NCBI RefSeq assembly: GCF_001730225.1 | Contig: NZ_MIJE01000031.1 | Location: 62,001 to 126,000, forward strand | DNA length: 64,000 nt | Direction of reading: 5' to 3' | From: Desulfuribacillus alkaliarsenatis | GTDB lineage: Bacteria > Bacillota > Bacilli > Desulfuribacillales > Desulfuribacillaceae | Notes under the pieces: model-generated | What the model saw: the letters and a program-made list of their open reading frames with translations, nothing else | Database searches by the model: none | What the model was told of the DNA's origin: nothing | Made by a program: the position numbers and the translations under genes | In this document: piece after piece, positions 53,861 through 63,151 of the stretch | Layout of the letters: each line of letters begins with the position of its first letter | Numbering within the stretch: the first letter of the stretch is position 1

Positions 53861-56302
53861 TTATTTGCCTACAGATACACCAAAAGGGCTTATGCCTCCC
53901 CAAGATTTGCCGAGCTTTTCCTCGGCTTTATAGATGGCTACAACTTTACCGATATATTGAAAATCTTTGACTATTATGTCTTCATAGCTTTTTGCTTCAT
54001 TTAAGGATATTAGTCGAGCAAAACCGTTATCGTAACGAATCTTCTTGCAAACAGTGCCGTAACCTTCATCATAAGGTAAGACAAATACCCCTACTTCCCC
54101 ATTTTCTGCATAGTTTTGTTTCTTGACGAGAACCACGTCGCCATCCTCAATTCCTAAATCAAGCATGCTATCACCTTTTACATAGGCGGCTGCGATACGA
54201 TCACTTTTAGCAAACTCTTCTGGAATATAAACTGAATCAAAATCCCTTTCCTGGCTATACACGCACTGACCTGCTGATACATAATTGATCACAGGTACGG
54301 CATACATTGCTTGATTGCGCTCGTACTTACTTCCGTATATGACTTTTAGCTTGCTGTTGGTTACAGTGGGAATCATCAAGCAGTCTTGACTGATTTCTGA
54401 GTACTCTGGAAGATCTGCTACCTGCTTTGTAATAACCTGTCCATTATCTATTGATTTCTTTACAAACTCTATTTCATTGCCGTTTGTGCGAATCCCGTAC
54501 ATCACTGATGCAAGTGCACTTAGATAGCTATATAACTGGCTTTCACCTTCTGTAATGCCCCTGCTTTTGACCTCTGCTACTATGAATGGTAGCCGTTGAT
54601 TTCCTATCCGATGATAGACGATTATATCTGCTATTCCTTTGCGCGTACCAAAAGATACCTCAACCTCCTGGCTAATATCTTCTAATGAATATCCATAAGT
54701 ATGGACGAGTTCTGTAATTAGCCATTGGCGGACTTTCTCGTGCTCATCCTTATAATACGCATTATCCCAGAATGGACGACATTTTACACCTTCAGCTATC
54801 GAGAACAAAGAATAATCGATTTTCTCATGACTTAGAAACGGTGACGGATTATTGCTATGGGAAGATATGAATAAAAGCTCCTTCGCCCTGGTCATGCTTG
54901 TATATAAAAGCTTTAGCTTTGTTCGATTGTCTTCTATAAATTCTTCTCTATCCAATGGACTTCTTCCTACTAAACGTTCGTTAACCTCTGCAATAAACAC
55001 GACTGGAAATTCAAGTCCTTTAATCGAATGCATAGTAGAAAGGGATACACTATTACGACATAGTAGGTTTCTATTGCCACTGATAATCTGAGCGTCTATA
55101 CCCCATTCTGCTAGTGTTCTTTCTATTAATCGTAAAGAATCATTACGCAAACTTACGACAACAATATCTGCTGGATGATAGTTTTGCTCCTCTAGTAGAT
55201 ATCTGATCTTCTTTGCAATATAGTTCCTTTCTTCATAGCTATAATCATGTTTATGCTCACCCATATGCCAATGATTGAAGTGGTTCATTACAGGCTTTGC
55301 ACCGTGACGCAATGAAAATTCAGGATTGATGAAATCCTCTTCCTTCGTTATTTCAACATCTTGACGTAATACTTCCGCTGCTGCTTGCGCAATTTCTACC
55401 GTATTACGATAATTCTTTCTTAAAATATAGGAGTGTCCTACTGCCTCTAGTCCAACTTCCTTCCAGCGATATTGGTTCTTGTAAATCCTCTGAGCAACAT
55501 CACAAATGATAATTAAATTGCTGCCTTCACTTTCCTGATCCCACATATTCACTAGAAAATTCATTTGCACTTTGGACAAATCCTGTGCCTCATCGATAAT
55601 CATGTGTTTAAATTCCGGTTGGTATGTACCTTTTTGCATACTAGCCAATTGTAGCTTTAGTGCTTTTTTATAATATAACGGATAATCAACAATCCCCCGT
55701 TGTTTTAGTAAACGCAAATAGTCAATATACATCTCCCAGATGATTCTTCTTGATTGTTCCTGTAAATTCCTAACTTTAGATCCGCTACGGGTAATCGATA
55801 AATACTCTTCCAATTCCTGCTTTAACTCTTCGTTAATATCTCCAGGAACCGAATGACATATATTAGACTGGATAAAATCGAACTCTTCTATGACAAAGTC
55901 AATATCTTGCTGAAAAATAATAGAGTCCTTGTGCTTTTCTTTATAATCAATGTAAATCGGTTTTACTAATTCTTTTCGATTTTCATTCGTGATTCGGTTA
56001 TGTATCTTTTCACGCTGAAAAAACTCTTTGAACACGTCAAATATGACCTTGGGCTCAAAACGCTCAACGCCAATAATTTCTTTTTCTTCTAACAAATGAT
56101 TCATATATTTCGTTAAGGAATTTGTATATCCAAGGATAACAGCACGTTCCTCAAACATCATGAAGTCCAGTAGTAGTCTAGCAAATCGTTCAACAGCAAC
56201 TGTCGTTTTGCCGCTTCCCGCTACACCTTTAATAATCATTAAGCCCTGAGGTTTAATGTTTATAATGCGTTTTTGATCGTCATTTAAAATTACCTGTCTC
56301 AC
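53861..56302 (-). CDS. UvrD-like helicase, PD-(D/E)XK nuclease and LexA-type S24 protease fusion
   Basis: This 813-residue protein joins three modules. Residues 1-500 are an SF1 helicase (GVAGSGKT 26-33; IIDEAQDLSK near 230; STMHSIKGLEF; LYTSMTRAKELL). Residues about 530-625 are a restriction-type nuclease: IAD559IIV, AE577VK579, Q589. Residues about 660-800 are an S24 autoprotease: VPVINYVSA677G678, GDS712M and CK753K754. The Ala-Gly bond is 35 residues before Ser712, as in E. coli LexA (84 and 119). I infer self-cleavage in response to RecA filaments. ATG 56302 stands alone on the minus strand with no SOS box seen. Role could be repair or anti-phage defence. Confidence 0.85.
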   Translation of the reverse strand: MRQVILNDDQKRIINIKPQGLMIIKGVAGSGKTTVAVERFARLLLDFMMFEERAVILGYTNSLTKYMNHLLEEKEIIGVERFEPKVIFDVFKEFFQREKIHNRITNENRKELVKPIYIDYKEKHKDSIIFQQDIDFVIEEFDFIQSNICHSVPGDINEELKQELEEYLSITRSGSKVRNLQEQSRRIIWEMYIDYLRLLKQRGIVDYPLYYKKALKLQLASMQKGTYQPEFKHMIIDEAQDLSKVQMNFLVNMWDQESEGSNLIIICDVAQRIYKNQYRWKEVGLEAVGHSYILRKNYRNTVEIAQAAAEVLRQDVEITKEEDFINPEFSLRHGAKPVMNHFNHWHMGEHKHDYSYEERNYIAKKIRYLLEEQNYHPADIVVVSLRNDSLRLIERTLAEWGIDAQIISGNRNLLCRNSVSLSTMHSIKGLEFPVVFIAEVNERLVGRSPLDREEFIEDNRTKLKLLYTSMTRAKELLFISSHSNNPSPFLSHEKIDYSLFSIAEGVKCRPFWDNAYYKDEHEKVRQWLITELVHTYGYSLEDISQEVEVSFGTRKGIADIIVYHRIGNQRLPFIVAEVKSRGITEGESQLYSYLSALASVMYGIRTNGNEIEFVKKSIDNGQVITKQVADLPEYSEISQDCLMIPTVTNSKLKVIYGSKYERNQAMYAVPVINYVSAGQCVYSQERDFDSVYIPEEFAKSDRIAAAYVKGDSMLDLGIEDGDVVLVKKQNYAENGEVGVFVLPYDEGYGTVCKKIRYDNGFARLISLNEAKSYEDIIVKDFQYIGKVVAIYKAEEKLGKSWGGISPFGVSVGK

Positions 56303-56415
56303 AAGTAGACCTCCAATAGAGCCTTACATATTACTACGTAAACATATATGAGACATTTCGACATTGTTTTCCCATATCCTGCTATATAATTCTTGATTGT
56401 GCTATTTGTATCATT

Positions 56416-56754
56416 TTATTCCCAACTTTTCCAAACATCTGGCTCATAACCCACCGTTGCTTTTTTACCATTACGGACAATCGGTGTTTTATAAATCTTT
56501 GGATTCTTAAATAGAAGTTCCTCCCGAACACTACTGCCACGAATATGTTGCAGATTTAATTGCTTGTACTCTTTTGCCTTATCGTTAATTAGGTTATTCA
56601 AACCTACAGCATTTTTCACACTTTCAAATTCACCTTTACTAAGCCTATATCTATATACATCTATCAATTGATACTTGATTTTTCGTTCTTTAAAATAACG
56701 CTCCGCTTTCTTTGTGTCAAAACATTTCGTTGCTCCGTAAATCTGAATATTCAT
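56416..56754 (-). CDS. ArsC/Spx family protein (Cys form)
   Basis: This 112-residue thioredoxin-fold protein has MNIQIYGATKCFDTKKAERY, with one Cys at residue 11 where ArsC has its catalytic Cys and Spx has CxxC. The region IYKTPIVRNGKKATVGYEPD ends the fold. It is the Cys counterpart of the Sec-containing protein at 39852. It may be a reductase or a regulator like Spx/MgsR. It follows the ywbE-like gene by 24 bases. Confidence 0.82.
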   Translation of the reverse strand: MNIQIYGATKCFDTKKAERYFKERKIKYQLIDVYRYRLSKGEFESVKNAVGLNNLINDKAKEYKQLNLQHIRGSSVREELLFKNPKIYKTPIVRNGKKATVGYEPDVWKSWE

Positions 56755-56778
56755 TATAGCGTGCTCCTTCCTCCTAGG

Positions 56779-56961
56779 TTACAGTACTTCCTTAACTCTG
56801 CCGACTACTCCGCTCTCTAGCATTACTTTAATACCATGTGGATGGTTAGCTGATTTCGTGAGAATCTTCATAACAACACCTTCAGTTAATTTTCCCGTTC
56901 TTTGATCTTGTTTTTGGACGACTTTTACTTTTGATCCAATTTGTATATTTGTTCGTTCCAT
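56779..56961 (-). CDS. YwbE family protein
   Basis: This 60-residue protein matches YwbE (DUF2196) over its whole length: IGSKVKVVQKQDQRTGKLTE, ILTKSANHPHGIKVML and GVVGRVKEVL. It looks like a small beta-barrel. Function is unknown. It heads a two-gene unit with the ArsC/Spx-type gene and diverges from the hydrolase at 57051. Confidence 0.85.
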   Translation of the reverse strand: MERTNIQIGSKVKVVQKQDQRTGKLTEGVVMKILTKSANHPHGIKVMLESGVVGRVKEVL

Positions 56962-56989
56962 TCGACATCACCTACATATTGTTTTTCTA

Positions 56990-57038
56990 TAATAGAATTT
57001 AATGCTATTATAATCGTATTATCGATTAAATTCTATTA
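56990..57038. promoter_or_regulatory. 14-bp inverted repeat around a -10-like element
   Basis: TAATAGAATTTAAT (56990-57003) and its exact reverse complement (57025-57038) flank a 21-base spacer that holds TATAAT (57009-57014). It lies between the divergent ywbE-like gene and the hydrolase gene, with its right arm touching the hydrolase's ribosome binding site. It could be a repressor operator or an RNA hairpin hiding that site. Confidence 0.55.
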
Positions 57039-57050
57039 GGAGCGGTCAAT

Positions 57051-57965
57051 TTGCGAAGTAAAAAGATGCAATTAACTGTTAGGGACGGACAAAAACTACA
57101 TATGAATATCTGGGACGATGTCGAACAGCCTCGGGCTATCATTCTTATTCTTCACGGTATGGCTGAACACTCAACACGTTATGAAAATTTCGCTAACTAC
57201 TTGAACCATCACAAATATATGGTAGTTGCTTACGACCATCGAGGTCACGGACAAACCGCAGGTAGTGTAGAGCAGCTTGGATATATAGGTAGAGATGGAT
57301 TCAATAAAATTGTTGATGATGTGTATGATGTTTTATACTGGGCAAAACAAACATATCGTTTCCCAGTTTTCTTATTTGCTCATAGTTTTGGCTCCTTTGT
57401 TGCTCAGGAATTTTTATTACGACATGTACATCAATTAGCAGGGGTTATGCTTTGTGGCTCTGCAGCCCGAAATGGACTCGACGTTCAAGCTGGCATGCTA
57501 CTAGCTAAGCTAGAGATGCGCTTATTTGGCGACAAAAAAAAGAGCCGATTACTCGACACGTTGAGCTTTGCTGGGTATAATCGCAAGATTGAAAATCCTA
57601 CATCTCGATTTGACTGGCTCACAACTGACAAAAGTCAGGTAAAACGTTATGAGGAAGACCCATTTTGTGGAACTACATTTACGACTGGGTTCTATGCGTA
57701 TTTCTTCGAAGGACTTACAAGACTGTATGACCCTAACCGCCTGCAAACTATACCTAAGTCCTTACCAATGTTTATACTAGCTGGAAAAGATGATCCTGTA
57801 GGTGGTTACGGTTTTATGGTAGAGAAGTTGTACCACATGTATCAGCCTTATTTGCGTGATCTTAAGATGAAACTATATGATGATATGCGTCATGAGTTGA
57901 TTAACGAACGCCATCGTGGGCGTGTATATGCTGATATCACGAATTGGCTACAATCTAAATTGTAA
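57051..57965 (+). CDS. Alpha/beta hydrolase, lysophospholipase/monoacylglycerol lipase type
   Basis: This 304-residue hydrolase has the oxyanion region ILILHGMAEHSTRYE, YDHRGHGQTAG, the nucleophile elbow FAHSFGSFVAQ (Ser near 113), an acid in LAGKDDPVGGYG and the catalytic His in YDDMRHELINERHR. These are the marks of monoglyceride lipase/lysophospholipase L2-like enzymes. The start is TTG 57051, supported by AGGAG 8 bases away; the next ATG (57066) is too far from it. Confidence 0.88.
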   Translation: MRSKKMQLTVRDGQKLHMNIWDDVEQPRAIILILHGMAEHSTRYENFANYLNHHKYMVVAYDHRGHGQTAGSVEQLGYIGRDGFNKIVDDVYDVLYWAKQTYRFPVFLFAHSFGSFVAQEFLLRHVHQLAGVMLCGSAARNGLDVQAGMLLAKLEMRLFGDKKKSRLLDTLSFAGYNRKIENPTSRFDWLTTDKSQVKRYEEDPFCGTTFTTGFYAYFFEGLTRLYDPNRLQTIPKSLPMFILAGKDDPVGGYGFMVEKLYHMYQPYLRDLKMKLYDDMRHELINERHRGRVYADITNWLQSKL

Positions 57966-58006
57966 CTTTGCTGTTGGTAATCTTCGGATTATACCGCAGA
58001 ATTAAA

Positions 58007-58453
58007 TTATCCAGATTTTTTTCTTTCTTCCCAAAGCTTTGTCCGTTCTTCAAAGCTTACTTCTCTGTGTACTTGATGCAGCATCCAAATATACCCGAAG
58101 GAATCGCTGAACATTGCATTAGATACGCCAAAATCAGTTATTTCTGTCACCGGCTGTACTTCTGTACAACCAGCTTCTATGGCATTAGCATAAGTTTCTG
58201 CAATGTCTGGTACCATGATATTAAACCATATTGTCTTTGGATCATCAGGCTTAGGGGCTATCATCTCAAGCTGATGATTTTCATCTAGCATATGAAATTT
58301 TACGCCATATAAAGAAAAAACAACTTCATTCTCGCCTTTTGAAAAATCAGTAACTTCAATACGCTCAATATCAAAGATTTTTTCGTATTGTTCTAATGCT
58401 TTTAGGCTATCTGATACAATCATATCAATCTCTACACCAACCATTTTATACAA
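58007..58453 (-). CDS. VOC/glyoxalase-fold protein
   Basis: This 148-residue protein has two halves of the vicinal-oxygen-chelate fold: SLKALEQYEKIFDIERIEVT with VVFSLYGVKFHMLDE, and WFNIMVPDIAETYANAIEAG with SDSFGYIWMLHQV. It belongs to the PhnB-like group. Not all metal ligands are clear and the substrate is unknown. It converges with the hydrolase gene; 41 bases lie between the two stop codons. Confidence 0.8.
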   Translation of the reverse strand: MYKMVGVEIDMIVSDSLKALEQYEKIFDIERIEVTDFSKGENEVVFSLYGVKFHMLDENHQLEMIAPKPDDPKTIWFNIMVPDIAETYANAIEAGCTEVQPVTEITDFGVSNAMFSDSFGYIWMLHQVHREVSFEERTKLWEERKKSG

Positions 58454-58578
58454 CTCCTTGTCTATATTTTAGCAAATTATACCACGGTCTAACCCAGATT
58501 TCCTTTAATTAGATGTCAATTATAGTCCATCAGTGATTTTTTCTAAAAGCTGCTGATATCCGTTAAACTGATTATGAA

Positions 58579-59310
58579 TCAGTCTGAGAGTAAATTGTCC
58601 AACATACCTTTAGTGTTATTCATGAAGCTCTTCATTACTTGGTGATGTTCAGTCTCTTCATAGCTTATTGTAGCATAACCATCCTCAACATTATAAATTG
58701 TTGCATGGGGATAAGATATTACTATTGGTGAGTGGGTTGCTATTATAAACTGTGAGTCGTTCTTCACTAACTCATGAATTCTTGCAACAAGTGCCATCTG
58801 CCTAGTTGGCGATAAAGCAGCTTCTGGCTCATCCAATATATATAGTCCATTCCCGTGAAATCGATTCAATAATAATGCCATAAAAGACTCTCCGTGAGAT
58901 TGCTGATGAAGAGATGCTCCTCCGTAGTGCCCTGTTACACCTATATCATCAATATTTGTAGCTAAATTGTAAAAACTTTCAGCTCTAAGAAAGTATCCAT
59001 CTTTCGCTAATACCATACCTTTAGCTAAGCGAAGATAATTAGATAACTTTGAATGCGTGTCATTTGTAGTAAAGTTAAAATTCTTACTCCCGCCTTCAGG
59101 ATTAAATCCGTAATTTATTGCTATTGCTTCAAGAAGTGTAGATTTACCACTACCATTTTCACCTAATAAAAAAGTTACATTAGGGTGAAAATCAAGTCTA
59201 GGTAGTTCTTTTACAGCCTTTAATGAAAACGGGTATTCATTACTTATACTTTCATCTATCTTCTTTAACTCTACCGATCTAATGTATTGAAACATTCCTT
59301 TTTCTAGCAT
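58579..59310 (-). CDS. Small AAA/ABC-type ATPase
   Basis: This 243-residue ATPase is of the SMC/RecF-like ABC type without a long insert. Walker A reads VTFLLGENGSGKSTLLEAIA (about 44-63), signature SLHQQSHGESFMALL, Walker B GLYILDEPEAALSP and H-loop FIIATHSPIVIS. Similar proteins are widespread and of unknown role; some act in defence systems with a nuclease partner. ATG 59310 has GAGGAG 7 bases upstream. It diverges from the HD-domain gene across 77 bases. Confidence 0.82.
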   Translation of the reverse strand: MLEKGMFQYIRSVELKKIDESISNEYPFSLKAVKELPRLDFHPNVTFLLGENGSGKSTLLEAIAINYGFNPEGGSKNFNFTTNDTHSKLSNYLRLAKGMVLAKDGYFLRAESFYNLATNIDDIGVTGHYGGASLHQQSHGESFMALLLNRFHGNGLYILDEPEAALSPTRQMALVARIHELVKNDSQFIIATHSPIVISYPHATIYNVEDGYATISYEETEHHQVMKSFMNNTKGMLDNLLSD

Positions 59311-59387
59311 AATCTTTCTCCTCAATCTTCATAATTAGTAACTAGTCATTTCTTAGTGATATAATCATCCTAAGGAGATGAAGCTAA

Positions 59388-59954
59388 ATGTTTGATATAT
59401 ATAAACTGCCTGATAGTCACGAGCAACGTGTATGTAATTACGCTTTAGTTATGTTTGATAGTTTGTCTTCCCACCCTGTTTTCAGAGATGGTATTAATGG
59501 AGAGCAGCAGTTGCAACAGAAGCGCGAACTACTAAAAGAAAGCGCTTATTACCATGATATAGGACATTCTATCAGCGAAAAGAAACATGACCTACATACT
59601 ATGAATCTCATTTTAACTGATTCCTACTTTGATAACATTCCTGAGCCAAAGAGAACTATGCTTGCACTAATAGCTGGCGGGCATCGCAAGAAACTCCATC
59701 ATCCCATAGAAAATATTTCACCTAGCAATCAACAAATTGTTAGACAATTGGCTGCTATTCTAAGATTGGCAGACGCTATAGATTATACGCGTCAACGTGA
59801 TATTTCTGTCCACGGCTGTCGGTATGACACTAAGAATTTTATCATCAATATAAGCAATAACTTATCTATAATTGCCCGTGAGCGAGTGCAGAAAAAATCA
59901 GGTTTGTTTCAGGAGGTTTTTCTGTTAAGGGTTAAGTTAGAAAATACAATATAA
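59388..59954 (+). CDS. HD-domain protein like the C-terminal domain of Ppx
   Basis: This 188-residue protein has an HD fold: HEQRVCNYALVMFDSL, KESAYYHDIGHSISEKKHDLHTM with the HD pair, ALIAGGHRKK and LRLADAIDYTRQRDI. This set resembles the C-terminal HD domain of exopolyphosphatase/pppGpp phosphatase, standing alone. It may hydrolyse a nucleotide or phosphate ester. GGAG precedes ATG 59388. Confidence 0.75.
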   Translation: MFDIYKLPDSHEQRVCNYALVMFDSLSSHPVFRDGINGEQQLQQKRELLKESAYYHDIGHSISEKKHDLHTMNLILTDSYFDNIPEPKRTMLALIAGGHRKKLHHPIENISPSNQQIVRQLAAILRLADAIDYTRQRDISVHGCRYDTKNFIINISNNLSIIARERVQKKSGLFQEVFLLRVKLENTI

Positions 59955-60049
59955 TTGTGCTAACTAGCACTTTATCGTCTTCTTCATGGCAAGCAGAAAA
60001 CCATAAATGCTATGATAGCACCGAATACAATAATGCTAATAATATTTTC

Positions 60050-60366
60050 GATCATATGCAAATACCTTCAGTTGCCATATTCGCTATTAATTTCTTGTGT
60101 ACTTCTTCTCTGCCTTCTTGCCGACCTTCTTCCCTTATCCATTGCTCAATTTTAGATTAGCAAATACATCGTTGGTGTTTGAATACCTCGCTCATACCCA
60201 TACCGAACTAGCATGTCTAACGTTTTAAATATTTCCTGGGGAATACCATTATCCGTTCTAGCAATCCTATCCGCTTCCATCTTCTGAATGCCATTCGCTA
60301 ACAAATAAGCAACTCTTTAATATTGCTATACACTTCCTAAATGGTCTAATTGCATACAAATCCTCC
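60050..60366 (-). pseudogene. Decayed Rpn-type (PD-(D/E)XK) nuclease gene remnant
   Basis: Several minus-strand frames carry pieces of one protein: LLANGIQKMEADRIARTDNG then PQEIFKTLDMLVRYGYERGI, and in a shifted frame EQWIREEGRQEGREEVHKKL then IANMATEGI. The charged EEGRQEGREE tail is usual in Rpn recombination-promoting nucleases. Frameshifts, stops and loss of the catalytic N-terminus show it is dead. The family call is from memory of such tails. The rest of the 59955-60527 gap holds no intact gene. Confidence 0.55.
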
Positions 60367-60486
60367 ATTCTCGCATGATATGTATATTATACAAGTGCTT
60401 TATGACGACTATTTGTCAGGGAAAACACGTTCGGCTAAATATTATTGTTATTATTGGCTATCAATGTAAAAATCCCTTCTTGAGAG

Positions 60487-60512
60487 TAAAAAAAGAATGC
60501 ACAAAAAGTGCA
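60487..60512 (-). terminator. Terminator after STAND NTPase gene
   Basis: TGCAC (60498-60502) pairs with GTGCA (60508-60512) with a 5-nt loop. On the minus strand TTCTTTTTTT follows, 16 bases past the stop at 60528. Confidence 0.7.
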
Positions 60513-60527
60513 CCTCATCTTAAATAG

Positions 60528-62876
60528 TTAAATCCTTTCAAAGATTGCTTCTATGGCACTAATACTACTTTCTCCACTTGATTCCCGATATCCATCATGC
60601 TCATCTATTGACGGTTCAAAAAACGACTCAACAACACTATCAACTTCAAGTGAATTTATATCAAATTTAATAGAATCCAAATCTATATTTTTCAGAAGAG
60701 ATTCAGGTAAATCACTAATAAATTCATATATTTCTTCTAAAATTTCTGCCTCTATCATTTGCTCTAAAGAGCTTGCTATATCCTCTTTAATTTGTGCATA
60801 ATCATATCCATATTCATGCTCATTGTCTTCTTTAAACTCCTGTGCAAGTTGCCCTATTTCAAAACTATCACAGTATGATGGGATATCACAATTCTCTCCG
60901 TATTCATTAATAGCTGTTATTAGAATATCAGAACATAGTTTTACAAACTTACTCATAAACACACTATCAAAATCCCATGTTTGTAATATCAGTTCGTAAA
61001 TCGACCTTATAGTAGCAACTTGATTTTCTAATTCCATATCTACTAATATACTTTTCACTAGTCCTAAATCACATATGAGATTAGAGATATCATAAAATGA
61101 ACATAGTGGGTCAGAGCATAATGCCTCTACTATATCACTTTTAGAATACAACTTTTCTAACGACTCATTAATACCATTTCTTAGATAATCCTCAATCAAG
61201 TCTATATATATTTCATTTTCAATTTCATAAAAACAAACATTAGATACTATAAAATGGCTTTTTAGTTCTTGGGTCAAAAAAGACATATTTACTATTGTGC
61301 CTGTAGTTAAATATCCTCTTAGTACTTGTATATATCCCTCATTTGAATAGCATCGGGTTAATTGCTCATGATAAACAATAGACTGTCTAACCGAATCCAG
61401 TTCTAAATCATTACTAAAAAAAATCGACCGTAAAAAGTCATTAACAGATGGATTTATAACTCCTATCTGTCTAATCCCATTTTTATCCGTGATTTGTAAC
61501 ATAGAACCGTTGAGACGATTTAGAACTATTTCAAAATTATTAAGGGTATGATCTATGCCATTCATTTGACTTAATCTATTATTGAAGCACTGTTTAATTA
61601 CATCATAATCTATATGTGTATCTGTTATTGAATAAAGTGTAGTCATGAAAACTCTATCAATAGCTTCTAATCTACTATAATATTCATTTTTCCAGATGCT
61701 ATTAGGATTATCTAGACTATCTTTTATAAAACTATAATATTGATCTGGTGGTATTTCTCTGTATTGGGTTGTTATATATTCAATAATCCGAGGAGTATAA
61801 TTTTGATGTTTAACGACATCTAAATACCTTTTTTCCTGCTTTATTTCTTCGTAATAGCTATTAGGAATTTTGTTATAGATTAAATGATTGTAGAATATTT
61901 TTGCTTTTTCAAGATCACTAATAAGATCCATATCAATCGTATGGACTTTAACCTTTTCCCCTTTTATAAACATCTTCAACTCGTCAGATCGCTCTTTAGC
62001 TTCATTATATATCGTTATACGAGAGTTAAGTATTAGTATTTTGTTGGGATTGATTTTAATATATTTAGCAAGATATAATAATTCCGTTTCCTGCGAGTCT
62101 TTCATATTGAAGTAATGTTGGCCAAAACAATCATCCAATAATACTACTTCTTTACACTCAGCAGCTGCTGACAGTGATTTTTTCAAATCCGAAATACTGC
62201 CATTCGTTGTATATCGTATTCTATATCCTTGAGTAGCAAAATACAGAACTAGCATTTTAGATGTTATTGTCTTCCCTACACCTGGGGCGCCTATCATCAT
62301 TATTATTCGATTTTTTTCTAAACAGTCCAAGCATTCATCATATGCAGTAGTCTGAACAAAAAAATTACTTTCTTCGTTAATATCACTAAATAAAACTTCA
62401 CAGTCTATAAATATGTTCTGATTATATATTTCTGATAAAATGTTTGAAGCATATAGCCAAAGTTTATAATGCTTTCTAACAATTTCATTATTTTCTGGTT
62501 TCGATAAGAATTCATCAATTTCTTTTAATGTTATGATATTTCTATCCGAGTCCATATAATCAGAAAACATATGAAATATTTCGCGCACATTGGGACTCGT
62601 TAGGTTTATACCGCAGCATAGGTAATAGTGTTTGGGGTTAAGCTTTTTCACTTTTTCTATTTCTTTTTTCAATGTGTTTCTTAAGTCCGAATATTTACTA
62701 TTGATATAATGCTTCACTTGGACAATTATATTATGTGTTACGCAATTATCTGTTAAATCAATACCCCCATCACGCCCTGGGGCAAATATTCTTAACTGGG
62801 TATGTAATTTCTTTTCCATTATGTCTTTACACAATTCCTCAAATTCAACATCATTTAGATTATGGTAATTGTACAC
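60528..62876 (-). CDS. Mrr-like nuclease fused to nSTAND-type NTPase (probable anti-phage defence)
   Basis: This 782-residue protein starts with a restriction-type nuclease domain (about 1-130): FAPGRDGGID40LTD with Q53VK55H form the D...QxK active site. A STAND NTPase follows: Walker A IGAPGVGKT (about 195-203), Walker B VVLLDD (244-249) and the arginine-sensor strand ILILNSR287. This is the pattern of nSTAND3 proteins. The C-terminal 350 residues are helical and probably sense a ligand. I infer an abortive defence protein that cuts DNA when triggered. The start is GTG 62876 with AGGAGG 8 bases upstream. No partner gene overlaps it. Confidence 0.82.
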   Translation of the reverse strand: MYNYHNLNDVEFEELCKDIMEKKLHTQLRIFAPGRDGGIDLTDNCVTHNIIVQVKHYINSKYSDLRNTLKKEIEKVKKLNPKHYYLCCGINLTSPNVREIFHMFSDYMDSDRNIITLKEIDEFLSKPENNEIVRKHYKLWLYASNILSEIYNQNIFIDCEVLFSDINEESNFFVQTTAYDECLDCLEKNRIIMMIGAPGVGKTITSKMLVLYFATQGYRIRYTTNGSISDLKKSLSAAAECKEVVLLDDCFGQHYFNMKDSQETELLYLAKYIKINPNKILILNSRITIYNEAKERSDELKMFIKGEKVKVHTIDMDLISDLEKAKIFYNHLIYNKIPNSYYEEIKQEKRYLDVVKHQNYTPRIIEYITTQYREIPPDQYYSFIKDSLDNPNSIWKNEYYSRLEAIDRVFMTTLYSITDTHIDYDVIKQCFNNRLSQMNGIDHTLNNFEIVLNRLNGSMLQITDKNGIRQIGVINPSVNDFLRSIFFSNDLELDSVRQSIVYHEQLTRCYSNEGYIQVLRGYLTTGTIVNMSFLTQELKSHFIVSNVCFYEIENEIYIDLIEDYLRNGINESLEKLYSKSDIVEALCSDPLCSFYDISNLICDLGLVKSILVDMELENQVATIRSIYELILQTWDFDSVFMSKFVKLCSDILITAINEYGENCDIPSYCDSFEIGQLAQEFKEDNEHEYGYDYAQIKEDIASSLEQMIEAEILEEIYEFISDLPESLLKNIDLDSIKFDINSLEVDSVVESFFEPSIDEHDGYRESSGESSISAIEAIFERI

Positions 62877-62947
62877 TGAAATTACCTCCTTAATACCCAG
62901 TAAGATTAAAAACTAATATTTACTTAAATGTAATTTACAATATGTGC

Positions 62948-63010
62948 AACTATTCCACACCCAAAGCCTTAAACACAGCATCCTCTGGATTTTGATAATA
63001 ATATAAACCC
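62948..63010 (-). pseudogene. Possible C-terminal remnant of a lost gene
   Basis: A short open stretch on the minus strand reads YYQNPEDAVFKALGVE and then stops at 62953. It has no start or upstream body and looks like the tail of a deleted gene between two defence-type genes. The 62877-63151 gap also has a hairpin (ACCTACA/TGTAGGT near 63057-63080). Chance cannot be ruled out. Confidence 0.25.
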
Positions 63011-63151
63011 TAACTAGTGGATAAGTTTGATGCTTTTTCTATAAAAAGATTTTTTTACCTACAAATGTAAATCTGTAGGTTTATTATCACTTGAGGAATT
63101 TATTTCAGATTCTAACCAAACTTATCAAGTATTTAGCTATTTACCACTCTA

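Noticed and set aside
53861-56302. Calling the helicase gene a fusion artefact of two genes
   Set aside because: The frame is unbroken, no internal ribosome binding site with start is evident at the joint, and the linker reads as ordinary coding sequence.
56416-56754. A fourth selenoprotein of the ArsC/Spx type
   Set aside because: The codon at the catalytic position is an ordinary Cys codon and the frame has no internal TGA.
58500-58578. Frameshifted C-terminal extension of the 58579 ATPase
   Set aside because: A shifted frame stays open for about 28 codons (ending LLEKITDGL), but the ATPase already ends at a natural family-like position, so this is probably chance.
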